Source of the DNA: Alcanivorax sp. DSM 26293
GTDB taxonomy: Bacteria; Pseudomonadota; Gammaproteobacteria; Pseudomonadales; Alcanivoracaceae
DNA length: 64,000 nt
Assembly (NCBI RefSeq): GCF_900107995.1
Contig: NZ_FNUM01000004.1
Span: 186,001-250,000, forward strand
Direction of reading: 5' to 3'
Shown here: positions 46,337 through 54,673 of the stretch, piece by piece
Layout of the letters: every line of letters begins with the position of its first letter
Numbering within the stretch: position 1 is the first letter of the stretch
Program-made: the position numbers and the translations under genes
The notes under the pieces: model-generated
Databases searched by the model: none
Told to the model about the DNA's origin: nothing
What the model saw: the letters and a program-made list of their open reading frames with translations, nothing else

Positions 46337-47205
46337 CAGGCTGCCTCACTCACTGGAGCCGGACCGTAAATGGTTTCCGATGCCCGCATCGGATCTCCAT
46401 GAGTCTCATACTCCGCCAACCACGCGGCAACCTTCTCAGGCATACCGGTATCCCAAGGGTGAAATCCAGGGCGGAACCAAGCGAGGAAATCAGGCAGCAT
46501 GCCTGTGAGAATACCTTTTCGCCCATAAAGCTTGTTCAGGCCTCGCAGAATCACACCAGGCTGGCGCGTTACGCCATCAAGCTTGAGCATATTCCAAAAT
46601 ACTGGAGCCACGACAAGGTGAACCATCAGGGTCGCAACCACCAACGCAGACGCGCGCGTCAAGTAGCCTCCACCTGCTGCGCCCTGATAAAGATCATAGG
46701 CCACGGCCTTGTGCTCTACTTCTTCGACCCCGTGCCACAGAAATAGCGCTCTCATGACGGGGTCAGCCTCGCTAAACATCTCGCTCTTCTCGCTGACCAT
46801 GGTTTCGCCCAGGGTTGCCGTAAAGTGCTCAAACGCCGCCGTCATGGCGAGCTGATACTTCTTCGGCAGGTACTTTTGTGTGGTGCGAATAAAGGTCCTT
46901 AGATTCGCAGTGACCTTATCCACATCCACGCCCTGGCTGGCCATCACATCGTTGAAACGATCATGGACAATCCCGTGCTGACCTTCCTGGCGAATAAAGT
47001 GACGAATATCCTCGCTCAGCTGATCATCTGTCACTTGATCCTTGAAGTTACGCACTGACTGGATAAAGAAGCGCTCCCCCTCCGGGAAATGCACTGAGAG
47101 GGCATCAAAGAAGCGGGTCAGCACGGGGTCACCGCCATTCCAGTGCCGTGGCACTGACGAGACATCAAAAGCGACTTTGCGCGGCTGAATTGATACAGAA
47201 CTCAT
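46336..47205 (-). CDS. PF10118 family protein, copy 3
   Basis: The 289-aa product has the conserved set E44 (PEGERFFI), E74/H77 (RQEGQHGIVH), E126 (AAFEHFTA) and E162/H165 (VEEVEHKAVAYDL), at nearly the same spacing as in the copies at 25045 and 37820. A hydrophobic segment follows at about 180-196. It is the first gene of a seven-gene minus-strand operon and lies 48 bases from a strong copy of the shared operator. See copy 1 for the diiron interpretation. Confidence 0.85.
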   Translation of the reverse strand: MSSVSIQPRKVAFDVSSVPRHWNGGDPVLTRFFDALSVHFPEGERFFIQSVRNFKDQVTDDQLSEDIRHFIRQEGQHGIVHDRFNDVMASQGVDVDKVTANLRTFIRTTQKYLPKKYQLAMTAAFEHFTATLGETMVSEKSEMFSEADPVMRALFLWHGVEEVEHKAVAYDLYQGAAGGGYLTRASALVVATLMVHLVVAPVFWNMLKLDGVTRQPGVILRGLNKLYGRKGILTGMLPDFLAWFRPGFHPWDTGMPEKVAAWLAEYETHGDPMRASETIYGPAPVSEAA

Positions 47206-47253
47206 AATTCCTCCAAATAAACAGGCTGTCTACGTAGTGACATCCCTTGATCT

Positions 47254-47275
47254 TATTTGGCTGAACAACCAAATG
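47254..47275 (-). promoter_or_regulatory. Shared operator, copy 4 (seven-gene degradation operon)
   Basis: On the minus strand it reads CATTTGGTTGTTCAGCCAAA plus TA, 20 of 22 bases identical to the copy at 34398. The inverted arms ATTTGG and CCAAAT are perfect. It lies 48 bases before the start codon at 47205. Confidence 0.82.
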
Positions 47276-47629
47276 TCAATAACCTTAGGTCGCAAGTCTC
47301 CTCTGTGAAGCAGTCATTATGCATAAAGCTGCATTTAAATGGTTTTGGAAGTGTGGTCCGACCATGGAAGATACGCTGTATAAAATTGAATCGGTGTGCT
47401 GTTTTTCGAATATTTATCTTTCCCGGAATGCCGATGAAACTTCCACCTTGAACTTTCGATGCCTGCGGGATGAGCTGAATCTGTGCAAGATTCTAGTTAT
47501 TGCAATATCCAGAATCGCAAAGAAAGAAGCGCAAGACTAAGTGATTTATCGCTGAACGTTCTGGAATGCAATCCACGACGAGGAAGACAGCACAGCAATG
47601 CGAGACCAGCAAACCAGCGCGCGAACTAA
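47276..47629. other. Region without a supported gene between the operator and an IS remnant
   Basis: Short open frames occur (for example 73 codons at 47319-47540), but none has a convincing ribosome site with a recognisable product. The stretch is AT-richer than its surroundings and adjoins a transposase remnant, so it looks like degraded mobile DNA at the junction between cargo and maintenance genes. Confidence 0.5.
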
Positions 47630-47914
47630 CGTGAACATACATTCCGGGTGATTAAAGGTATCTTCGGCTACAGAAAGGTGCCACCTTGGCCAAGCCTAGA
47701 ATACCAACAGGCTATATACCTTGGCGGGGCCAATAACCTGTTCGGAGTGAAACGGGAGCTGCCGCGCCTGATTGCTGCTTTTCTTGAGCATCATAAAACC
47801 GAAAAATGCACGATATTCAGGCCCGCCCTAACTCGTATGAGAATTCACCAAGCAGGTGCTGTCGAGAAGATGAGAGGCATGTTAGGCCGCAGCTCACCAA
47901 CATCGGCCAACTAA
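47630..47914 (+). mobile_element. IS5-family transposase remnant
   Basis: The frame opens just after a stop and reads REHTFRVIKGIFGYRKV, then after a scrambled piece QQAIYLGGANNLFGVKREL. This matches the C-terminal pattern of IS5-family transposases (VEHPFRVIK, FGYxKVRYRGL, LFxLxNL). A frameshift seems to have replaced the expected RYRGLAKN part. The N-terminal part and terminal repeats are missing. It is inactive. Confidence 0.65.
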
Positions 47915-48082
47915 ATAGAGAAGAGCGATCGGCGTAGTATCGAACTATCCAAATACTACACAGAAACTTCAACTACCCGCATGAAGAGAAATGCGGCCAC
48001 TATCCCAGATTTTTTCAACCATATATCACCTCTATGAAGCCAGGAAGGAATGGCCTTCCTGACCCTGTCTCATGGAGGTTTC

Positions 48083-48415
48083 ATGATCATTCAATGTCCG
48101 TCCTGCCGTTCCATCCGCGTTGTCGCCCTGCAGAATGGCCGCAAGGTCGGCGGCTCTGTAGGCACGGTTGCAGGTGCCGCCAGCGGCATTGCCATGGCTA
48201 GCAGCGGTGCTCGCGTGGGCGCTACGGTCGGCCTGGCGTTTGGCCCTGCCGGGTCCGCCATCGGCGGTATCGCCGGTGCCGTGTTTGGCGGTTTGGCTGG
48301 CGGCGTGGCCGGTGGTGAAGCTGGTGCTGCGCTGGGCGCCAAGCTCGACGAGACCTATCTCGACAACCTGGAATGCCTGGATTGCGGACACAGCTTCCGC
48401 CTCGATGCCGAGTAA
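48083..48415 (+). CDS. Small glycine-zipper protein with split CxxC zinc ribbon
   Basis: The 110-aa product has CPSC at residues 5-8 and CLDC at 98-101, which could form one zinc ribbon. Between them are about 65 Gly/Ala-rich residues with GxxxG-type repeats ([18 protein letters not shown]), a glycine-zipper that could span or associate with membrane. The ATG at 48083 follows TGGAGG. It opens the accessory module, and a terminator follows. Similar small proteins occur in integrative elements, but no function is assigned. Confidence 0.75.
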   Translation: MIIQCPSCRSIRVVALQNGRKVGGSVGTVAGAASGIAMASSGARVGATVGLAFGPAGSAIGGIAGAVFGGLAGGVAGGEAGAALGAKLDETYLDNLECLDCGHSFRLDAE

Positions 48416-48448
48416 GTCCCACTCTCCCCTTACCACTCACACACCCCT

Positions 48449-48474
48449 GAAGCCCGCCCAGTGCGGGCTTCTTT
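48449..48474 (+). terminator. Intrinsic terminator before the radC-like gene
   Basis: GAAGCCCGC at 48449-48457 pairs perfectly with GCGGGCTTC at 48463-48471 and runs into TTTAT. It lies 21 bases before the radC-like start codon, so it separates the two genes. Confidence 0.78.
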
Positions 48475-48494
48475 ATGCCGCTATGGAGGCCTGG

Positions 48495-48989
48495 ATGGAT
48501 ATTCCCACTTTCGTAAAGAACGAGCAGGGCCTGTACCACGTACAGGGCTGCGTTAAGCCTGAGGAAATTGTCAGTACGGCGGCCACCATTCTTCTGGATG
48601 AGCTGACCGGTCGGGAGGCGCTAACCACTCCCACCGATGTCGCCCAGTTCCTGCAGATGGCCCTGGCCCAGAAGAAGAACGAGGTCTTCGCGGCCATCTT
48701 CCTCAACAACAAGCATAAGGTGCTCAGTTTCGAGCCCTTGTTCAACGGCACCATTGATGGCGCGGCGGTGTACCCCCGTGTGGTGGTACAGCAGGCCCTG
48801 GCCTGCAATGCCGCTGCCGTAATCTTCGCCCATAACCATCCCTCCGGGTGCTGTGAGCCCTCCCAGGCTGATCGCACCATCACTACCCGGCTCAAGGACG
48901 CTCTGGCCCTGATCGATGTGCGGGTCTTGGATCACTTCGTCGTGTCCCGCTCCGAGTGGGTCAGCTTAGCCCAGCGTGGCTGGCTCTGA
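48495..48989 (+). CDS. RadC-like JAB/MPN domain protein
   Basis: The 164-aa product is the mobile-element type of RadC (YeeS-like), without the N-terminal helix-hairpin-helix part of chromosomal RadC. It has the JAMM metalloprotease-like motif: Glu in [11 protein letters not shown] near residue 76, then [14 protein letters not shown], and ends [19 protein letters not shown]. The ATG at 48495 follows GGAGG. Its role in islands is unproven; DNA repair or anti-restriction functions have been proposed. Confidence 0.87.
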   Translation: MDIPTFVKNEQGLYHVQGCVKPEEIVSTAATILLDELTGREALTTPTDVAQFLQMALAQKKNEVFAAIFLNNKHKVLSFEPLFNGTIDGAAVYPRVVVQQALACNAAAVIFAHNHPSGCCEPSQADRTITTRLKDALALIDVRVLDHFVVSRSEWVSLAQRGWL

Positions 48990-49089
48990 GCCTTCACTCT
49001 TCGGCTTTTGCTCTACCACTGACTCAACCACCTCTTCTCATTCGTTAAGCCGCCCGTTTTGGGCTCATCGTTATTCTTGGAGATTTACC

Positions 49090-50058
49090 ATGGCACATCT
49101 TGTCGAAAGCATGGCCTATGCAGGACGTACCCCCTGGCACGGGCTGGGCAACCAGCTCGCCGCCCAACAACCCCTCAATGTCTGGATGCAGGAAGCCGGC
49201 ATGGACTGGGAGATCCGTGAGACCCCTGTTCGCTTCATTAGTAGCGAGGCCGGGGCTCTCGGGCAGATCTCATCCTTCCCGGATCAGAAGGTTCTGTTCC
49301 GCTCAGACAATCAGGCGCCTCTTTCGGTAGTGAGTAACCGCTTCAAGGTGGTTCAACCCCGGCAGATCCTGGAGTTCTACCGGGATCTCACCGAGCGCTC
49401 TGGTTTTGAGCTGGAAACCGCTGGCGTCCTTAAAGGGGGCCGCAAGCTGTGGGCACTGGCCCGCACCGGGCAAACAGGCTCCTTGGCAGGCAATGACCAG
49501 ACCAACGGCTATGTGCTGCTGGCTACCGCCTGTGACGGCACCCTGGCTACCACTGCCCAGTTCACCAGCATCCGAGTGGTGTGTAACAACACCTTGGCGG
49601 TAGCTCTCAATGGCGCCGGCCAGGCGGTGAAGGTCCGCCACAACACCACCTTCGATGCCCAGGCTGTCAAGAAGCAGCTCGGGATCTCCGTCTCCGCCTG
49701 GGATGACTTCATGTATCGCCTGAAGGCCCTCAGCGAGCGGCGCATTACCCGCAAGACCGCCGAGAAGGTCATGCGCTCGGTCTTCACCGATGTGAACTAC
49801 TCCTCTGGGGACATGCTGGTGAAGCCCAACGAACAGGCCATGAAGAAGGCCATGGCGTTGTATGACGGGGCCGGTCGCGGCGCGGAGTTGCCGTCAGCCA
49901 AGAACACGGCCTACGGCCTGCTCAATGCCGTCACCGAGTTCGTGGACCACGAACGTCGCGCCCGCAGTACCGACAACCGGCTGGATTCCGCCTGGTTCGG
50001 CAAGGGGGCCCAAATCAAGCAGCGGGCCCTGAGCCAGACCCTGGAACTGGTGGCCTGA
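49090..50058 (+). CDS. DUF932 (phage/plasmid-related) protein
   Basis: The 322-aa product matches the DUF932 family seen in plasmids, phages and integrative elements: an N-terminal TPWHGLGNQL, then VVSNRFKVVQPRQILEFYRD, LWALARTGQTGS, FTSIRVVCNNTLAVAL and VRHNTTFDAQAVKKQLG. The molecular function is unknown. It lies between the radC-like and yqaJ genes, a common trio in accessory modules. The start at 49090 follows a GGAG box. A terminator follows. Confidence 0.88.
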   Translation: MAHLVESMAYAGRTPWHGLGNQLAAQQPLNVWMQEAGMDWEIRETPVRFISSEAGALGQISSFPDQKVLFRSDNQAPLSVVSNRFKVVQPRQILEFYRDLTERSGFELETAGVLKGGRKLWALARTGQTGSLAGNDQTNGYVLLATACDGTLATTAQFTSIRVVCNNTLAVALNGAGQAVKVRHNTTFDAQAVKKQLGISVSAWDDFMYRLKALSERRITRKTAEKVMRSVFTDVNYSSGDMLVKPNEQAMKKAMALYDGAGRGAELPSAKNTAYGLLNAVTEFVDHERRARSTDNRLDSAWFGKGAQIKQRALSQTLELVA

Positions 50059-50090
50059 CTGATTCCCTACTCATTCTTTTCCCTCGACTA

Positions 50091-50125
50091 AAGCCCGACC
50101 CGCTCTGTGCCGGTCGGGCTTTTTA
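50091..50125 (+). terminator. Intrinsic terminator after the DUF932 gene
   Basis: AAGCCCGACC at 50091-50100 pairs perfectly with GGTCGGGCTT at 50112-50121, followed by TTTT. It ends just before the next ribosome-binding site. Confidence 0.82.
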
Positions 50126-50142
50126 TTGTTTGGAGCCTGACC

Positions 50143-50643
50143 ATGACAGAACCTAATCACGATAACCGTGTGGGCCCGGAAGCCAGATGCTCTGCGCCTC
50201 CCCTCTCCCCGCATCTGGCCGCCATTTGGGGCGCCTTTCTCCATGAAGGGGTGATGCTGAACAAGGAGCGCGGTACCCGGCTTCTGGAGATCTGGGGTAA
50301 TGGCTGTATCGAACTGATCAGCACCCTGTGTGACTTCATCCCCGATATCTGGAAACAGGTGCAACCCTACTGGTACGGCCCGCAAGGGTTTCCTGGGGTG
50401 TTCGAGTACGAGGTGGTGTCCATCCTGGGCGAACAGCTGGGCACCTATCTGCTCGAGAATGACGGCAATCTGCCACCCCATGACGACATCCAACAGATGA
50501 TCACCGATCTGGTAGTCACCTTCTTCAGTCAAGGCGGCAGTCATGAGATCCCCTCGGATCAGACGCCCCAGACCCATCGGCTGATCAATCTCCATGATCG
50601 CTTTACCAAGCGGCTGACCCAACTGGAAGGAGGTCACTCATGA
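50143..50643 (+). CDS. Hypothetical protein upstream of yqaJ
   Basis: The 166-aa product is not recognised. It is acidic to neutral with Trp-rich stretches (YWYGPQGFPGVFEYEVV) and no signal peptide or membrane segment. The ATG at 50143 follows a GGAG box. Its stop overlaps the yqaJ start (ATGA), so it probably works with the YqaJ nuclease or is co-regulated with it. Confidence 0.75.
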   Translation: MTEPNHDNRVGPEARCSAPPLSPHLAAIWGAFLHEGVMLNKERGTRLLEIWGNGCIELISTLCDFIPDIWKQVQPYWYGPQGFPGVFEYEVVSILGEQLGTYLLENDGNLPPHDDIQQMITDLVVTFFSQGGSHEIPSDQTPQTHRLINLHDRFTKRLTQLEGGHS

Positions 50644-51647
50644 GTACACCCCGCGCTATCAAACCCTCATCCCGTCCGGCCCTGCGCCTGGTGTCCACCA
50701 AGGGCATGAACCGGGAACAGTGGCTCAAGGTCCGCAAGCAAGGTATCGGGGCCAGCGATGCCGCTGCGGCGGTGGGGCTCAACCCGTATCAGTCGCCCCT
50801 GGAGCTGTGGATGATCAAGACCGGTCGGGATGGCCTGTTACCAGCTCCTAATCCGGACGACATCCATACCCCGCTGTACTGGGGCAACCTGCTTGAACCC
50901 AAGGTGGCCGAGGCCTATGCCAAGGCGACGGGCAACAAGGTCCGGCGAGTGAATGCCGTGCTCCAGCACCCGGATGCGGACAAGTCCTGGATGCTGGCCA
51001 ATCTGGATTATTCCGTTGTGGGCAATCCAGAGGTGCAGATCCTGGAATGCAAAACCACTGGCCTTAATGGCGCCAGGCTCTGGGCCGAGGGGGTACCGGA
51101 GTACATCCAGTGTCAGGTACAGCATCAGCTGGCCGTCACCGGCAAGCAGGCGGCGGACGTGGCGGTGCTGATCTGCGGGCAGGAATTGCAGATACACCGC
51201 ATCGAGCGGGATGAAACCGTCATCAAGCAACTGATCGAGCTGGAGCGGGCATTTTGGCACTTGGTAGAAACCGATACACCACCCGACGCCGATGGCTCCG
51301 ACTCCGCCGACCAGTCATTGCGAGCGCTCTACCCTCGTGATGATGGCGAAGCCCTGGATCTCATTGAAGACACCGCACTCAACGGCGACTTCAGTGAGAT
51401 GCTGGATATCCGGGAACGCTTGGCCCGTCTGGCCGAACGGGAAGCCCGGCTCAAGCAACGCATCCAGCAACGCATGGGTGACGCCGCTCGGGCTTACTTC
51501 ATCGACGGCCAGGTGAGCTGGAAGCGCAGCAAGGACAGTACGGTGCTCGATACTGACGCCCTGCTCAAGGCTCAGCCCGCGCTACTGCAGCAATTCCCCA
51601 AGCATCGGGCCGGCAGCCGCCGGTTCCTGGTCAAGGCCACCACCTGA
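50640..51647 (+). CDS. YqaJ-type viral recombinase/exonuclease
   Basis: The 335-aa product has the YqaJ nuclease core: GASDAAAAVGLNPYQSPLEL near residue 38, GNLLEPKVAEAYA near 82, NLDYSVVG and ILECKTTGLNG near 120-145 (metal-binding Asp and Glu-x-Lys), and YIQCQVQHQLAVTG near 160. Such proteins are lambda-exonuclease-like and support recombination of phages and integrative elements. The last 100 residues include a charged helix. No RecT/Bet-type annealing protein was recognised beside it. Confidence 0.9.
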   Translation: MSTPRAIKPSSRPALRLVSTKGMNREQWLKVRKQGIGASDAAAAVGLNPYQSPLELWMIKTGRDGLLPAPNPDDIHTPLYWGNLLEPKVAEAYAKATGNKVRRVNAVLQHPDADKSWMLANLDYSVVGNPEVQILECKTTGLNGARLWAEGVPEYIQCQVQHQLAVTGKQAADVAVLICGQELQIHRIERDETVIKQLIELERAFWHLVETDTPPDADGSDSADQSLRALYPRDDGEALDLIEDTALNGDFSEMLDIRERLARLAEREARLKQRIQQRMGDAARAYFIDGQVSWKRSKDSTVLDTDALLKAQPALLQQFPKHRAGSRRFLVKATT

Positions 51648-51693
51648 TCGTTCTCGCATCACCTCATTCAACACGCCAGCCTAAAAGCATAAA

Positions 51694-51726
51694 CGCCGGG
51701 CCCTGCCCGGCGGCTGTGCGTTTTTT
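51694..51726 (+). terminator. Intrinsic terminator after yqaJ
   Basis: CGCCGGGC at 51694-51701 pairs perfectly with GCCCGGCG at 51705-51712 around three bases. TTTTTT occurs at 51721-51726 after a short spacer. It precedes the AGGAG box of the next gene. Confidence 0.7.
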
Positions 51727-51742
51727 ATAACAGGAGACTCCC

Positions 51743-52624
51743 ATGATCAAAGGACTCGCCATTACTCCACCCGTAATTGGCCGTATCAGTATTGGCCGCA
51801 TGGTGGAAAAGAACGGCAAGCGTCTGCCGGAGAAAGACGACCAATTCACCATTACTACCCAGATCCAGACCCGGGAGGGCTGGCTACCGCACCCACTGGA
51901 TGAGGCTCTGCGCCAGGAGGGTCAGGGCAAGAAACTACGCAGCATTCCCGTCACCCTGCCCTTCAATGATCCGGACCTGAATCTGCGGGCGGAGTACACC
52001 TTCTTCGAGCGCAAGAGTGGCCGGCCCCTGTGCAGTGGCGACGGTGAGAGCTGTCGACGCCGCACCGACCAGGGCCTGGAACAACTGCCCTGCCCGTCAC
52101 CCGACCTATGCGAATTCGGCGCCCACGATCTGTGCAAGCCCTACGGGCGGCTGTATGTACGGATCGGGGAAGAGGATGAACTGGGCTGCTTCGTGTTCCG
52201 GACCACCGGCTACAACAGCATCCGCACCCTGGCTGCCCGGCTGCGTTACTTCCATGCCATCAGTGGCGGCAACCTGGCCACCCTTCCCCTGGAATTGAAG
52301 CTACGCGGGAAGAGCACCACCCAGAGTCACCGGGCGCCGATCTATTACGTGGATCTGACACTGCGCGCTGAGCAATCCATGGAGGACGCCGTCAGCTACG
52401 CTAGAGAAACGGCCAAGGCCAGGGAAAACCAGGGCATCCACCAGGCAGAGCTGGACAAGGTGGCCCATGCCGGCCTGCTCAACGCTCAGTTCGAGTACTC
52501 GGAGGAGGAAGGGTTGCAGCTTGTGGAGGAGTTCGTGCCGGAGGGTGCTACACCATCGGGCAATGTCCAACCACAGTCGGCACAGGAACTCAGCCAGAAA
52601 TTAGCCGGGAAGAAGGCAGGCTAA
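51743..52624 (+). CDS. Recombination-directionality-factor-like / 'hydrolase or metal-binding' protein
   Basis: The 293-aa product resembles the Gp3-like family annotated as recombination directionality factors or metal-binding proteins in integrative elements: FTITTQIQTREGWLPHPLDE, PVTLPFNDPDLNLRAEYTFF, then a Cys cluster CSGDGESCRRR with PCPSPDLCEFGAHDLCKPYG and FVFRTTGYNSIRTLAARLRY. The four or more cysteines could bind zinc. It follows yqaJ after a terminator, and its stop overlaps the convergent XRE gene by four bases. Control of integrase direction is possible but unproven. Confidence 0.72.
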   Translation: MIKGLAITPPVIGRISIGRMVEKNGKRLPEKDDQFTITTQIQTREGWLPHPLDEALRQEGQGKKLRSIPVTLPFNDPDLNLRAEYTFFERKSGRPLCSGDGESCRRRTDQGLEQLPCPSPDLCEFGAHDLCKPYGRLYVRIGEEDELGCFVFRTTGYNSIRTLAARLRYFHAISGGNLATLPLELKLRGKSTTQSHRAPIYYVDLTLRAEQSMEDAVSYARETAKARENQGIHQAELDKVAHAGLLNAQFEYSEEEGLQLVEEFVPEGATPSGNVQPQSAQELSQKLAGKKAG

Positions 52625-52950
52625 TCAATCATGGCCAGCAGACCTTGGCGACGCTTAACGGACAGGCGCCGATAGCCCTTGAGCAGTTGGGCTTCGGCGT
52701 CATTACGTACCTGAGCGTCATACTTGGACTTCAGCTCTGAGGCACCCTCAACCTGATCACCGCAGATCAGATGATCCAGCGATACACCGAGGACCGCCTT
52801 CAACTTCGGCAGTAAACGAAATCCGGGCGAATCACGGCCATTTTCCCAGGCGGATATCGTGGATTTGGTCACATGAAGCTCGTCGCCCAACTGCTCTTGG
52901 GTCAGACCCAACGCCAACCGTGCTGCCTTCAGGCGCTCGGGAAAGCTCAT
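52621..52950 (-). CDS. XRE-family (Cro/CI-like) regulator
   Basis: The 109-aa product has a helix-turn-helix at residues about 5-60: RLKAARLALGLTQEQLGDEL, then HVTKSTISAWENGRDSPGFR, followed by a short helical tail. The ATG at 52950 (MSFPERLK) is preferred to the longer frame to 52980. It faces the 51743 gene convergently and is divergent from the GYF-domain gene at 53201, so it may repress the genes from 53201 onward or the island's maintenance functions. Confidence 0.85.
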   Translation of the reverse strand: MSFPERLKAARLALGLTQEQLGDELHVTKSTISAWENGRDSPGFRLLPKLKAVLGVSLDHLICGDQVEGASELKSKYDAQVRNDAEAQLLKGYRRLSVKRRQGLLAMID

Positions 52951-53200
52951 CACGCCCACTCCATCAATCTGATAGAGCAACGCTACGGCAGTGCCATACC
53001 TCTGTCGTACCGGAATACTTGACCCTTAAGGTATAGCATTGCAATACTTTGCGAGTCTTGAATTACATAACACTCAAACTGAGACACACCTTCCAAACCA
53101 GCGGACACAGCGCTTGGGGGAGACCGCCCTTCCCAGGCACAGCACTCGACCTGTGCTTGGCTAAAAACCATGGAAGGACAGCCACTACAAGGAATGAACA

Positions 53201-53761
53201 ATGGAAAACAGTACCACCGGGAACGAGATCTGGTTCTACGAACTCAACGGGGAAAGGAAGGGGGGCGTTTCTGAAACCGATCTTATCACCCTGATCAGCA
53301 ACGGCACACTGCGCCACGGATCATCCGTCTGGAAGAAGGGGTTCGCGGACTGGACCAACATCGAAGATACCCAGCTTCGGGAACACTTTGATGATACGAC
53401 CCCACCGCCGCTAACCGGCGCCAAAGTCAACAACACCGTTGTATGGATTCTGGCGTTTGCCCCACTGATCGGCCTCACCCTGGAATACTTTGTGGCCTAC
53501 ATGGTTCACAGCAGCGAGTACCGTGCCGAGCAAGCCGTTGCCAGCGGCCATTTCATTTACATCACTCTCATACTCAATATTGCCCTGTCTTTCCTGGATG
53601 AAAAGAGACTCAAGAAAGCCGGCACTGACACCAGCACATTTGGTGGATGGGTGTGGCTGGTGCCCGTCTATCTCTACCAACGATCCCAAGCCCTGAAGCA
53701 GAACCTGGCGTACTTCATCGTCTGGATCGTCTGTTTCCTATTAATTGTGGTTGGTGCTTAA
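53201..53761 (+). CDS. GYF-domain membrane protein
   Basis: Residues about 10-60 (WFYELNGERKGGVSETDLI, GTLRHGSSVWKKGFADWTNI) are a GYF_2-type domain that in other proteins binds peptides. After a Pro-rich linker come three or four hydrophobic segments (about 78-98, 117-132, 148-160, 167-185), so the protein is in the inner membrane with the domain facing the cytoplasm or periplasm. It is 186 aa. It precedes a lipoprotein gene by 39 bases. The function is unknown. Confidence 0.8.
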   Translation: MENSTTGNEIWFYELNGERKGGVSETDLITLISNGTLRHGSSVWKKGFADWTNIEDTQLREHFDDTTPPPLTGAKVNNTVVWILAFAPLIGLTLEYFVAYMVHSSEYRAEQAVASGHFIYITLILNIALSFLDEKRLKKAGTDTSTFGGWVWLVPVYLYQRSQALKQNLAYFIVWIVCFLLIVVGA

Positions 53762-53800
53762 GCCAATCACATCATGGAACGATTTTAAAAGAGAACCATC

Positions 53801-54589
53801 ATGAAAAACCTCAAAGTAGCCCTAGCATGCATTTCCCTGGCAGCCCTATCCGGGTGCTCTTCTGAAATAGACGTCATTCGGGAAGGGCGCCTTGAATTAC
53901 TCCCTGAATATAAAGTTGGCCAGGCCCTGGATAACCGTAAGCTTTGTGAGAGCACAGACTGGTCTGTCATTGAGGACGAACGGGGCCGAGATGTCGTTCG
54001 TTACACCTGTAATTTCAAGGACATAGAAAAGAATTACAGGGATACAGCAAATGAAATGATCGATGCTGCAAAAAACGACAGCAGGCTGATCACATTGCAG
54101 GAAAGGTTAAACGAACTCGAATCAGAAATAGCGAGAGAAAAACAACTATTAAAGAAAGCCCAAAATCATATCGATAGCGGTAATTCTTGGACTGAAAGGA
54201 AAACAGAAAACGGCTCCAGCTACACGGTTTGGCCTCGTGTCAAACAGCAATCAATAGCCGATATTGAGAATCACGAAAGAGAGGTCCGGAGCATAAAAAA
54301 CCAAATCTCGATGATTGAAAAAGAAAACCAGGACTCCCTCTCTCTGGCTCAGGAGACTCTTGAGAAATACAAAGGAGCCAGGGCCTTTGAAACCATTGAC
54401 TGGGTGGTAATGGAGGACGAAAGCTTCATGGTGCTTTCCGGAAGCATGCATCATACCAACATATTCAAAGATACCATCGAAGAAACGCCACACGAGAACA
54501 TACAGTCCGCCCTCTACCTAATTTACAACGAAAACTTCGACACACTATTTGCTTATGAAGATGCCCTACAGCAAATAGCGGAGCTTTGA
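53801..54589 (+). CDS. Hypothetical lipoprotein with coiled coil
   Basis: The 262-aa product has a lipoprotein signal peptide with lipobox LSGC (Cys about 19). Residues about 95-130 and 160-200 are heptad-rich charged helices (ITLQERLNELESEIAREKQL), so it probably forms a coiled coil anchored to a membrane. No enzymatic motif is seen. The DNA is AT-richer than the island's cargo. It may act with the GYF-domain membrane protein encoded just upstream. Confidence 0.75.
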   Translation: MKNLKVALACISLAALSGCSSEIDVIREGRLELLPEYKVGQALDNRKLCESTDWSVIEDERGRDVVRYTCNFKDIEKNYRDTANEMIDAAKNDSRLITLQERLNELESEIAREKQLLKKAQNHIDSGNSWTERKTENGSSYTVWPRVKQQSIADIENHEREVRSIKNQISMIEKENQDSLSLAQETLEKYKGARAFETIDWVVMEDESFMVLSGSMHHTNIFKDTIEETPHENIQSALYLIYNENFDTLFAYEDALQQIAEL

Positions 54590-54621
54590 TCATACTTCAA
54601 TAAGACCCAGTCGCTGACTAG

Positions 54622-54646
54622 AACGGGCAGCGAATCTGCCCGTTTT
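54622..54646 (+). terminator. Intrinsic terminator after the lipoprotein gene
   Basis: AACGGGCAG at 54622-54630 pairs perfectly with CTGCCCGTT at 54636-54644 around five bases and is followed by TT. Confidence 0.78.
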
Positions 54647-54673
54647 ATCATCTCCTCAAACTAGGACAACTCA

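Noticed and set aside
47319-47540. 73-codon frame in the gap before the IS remnant
   Set aside because: No ribosome site or recognisable product was seen, and the sequence next to it is degraded mobile DNA.
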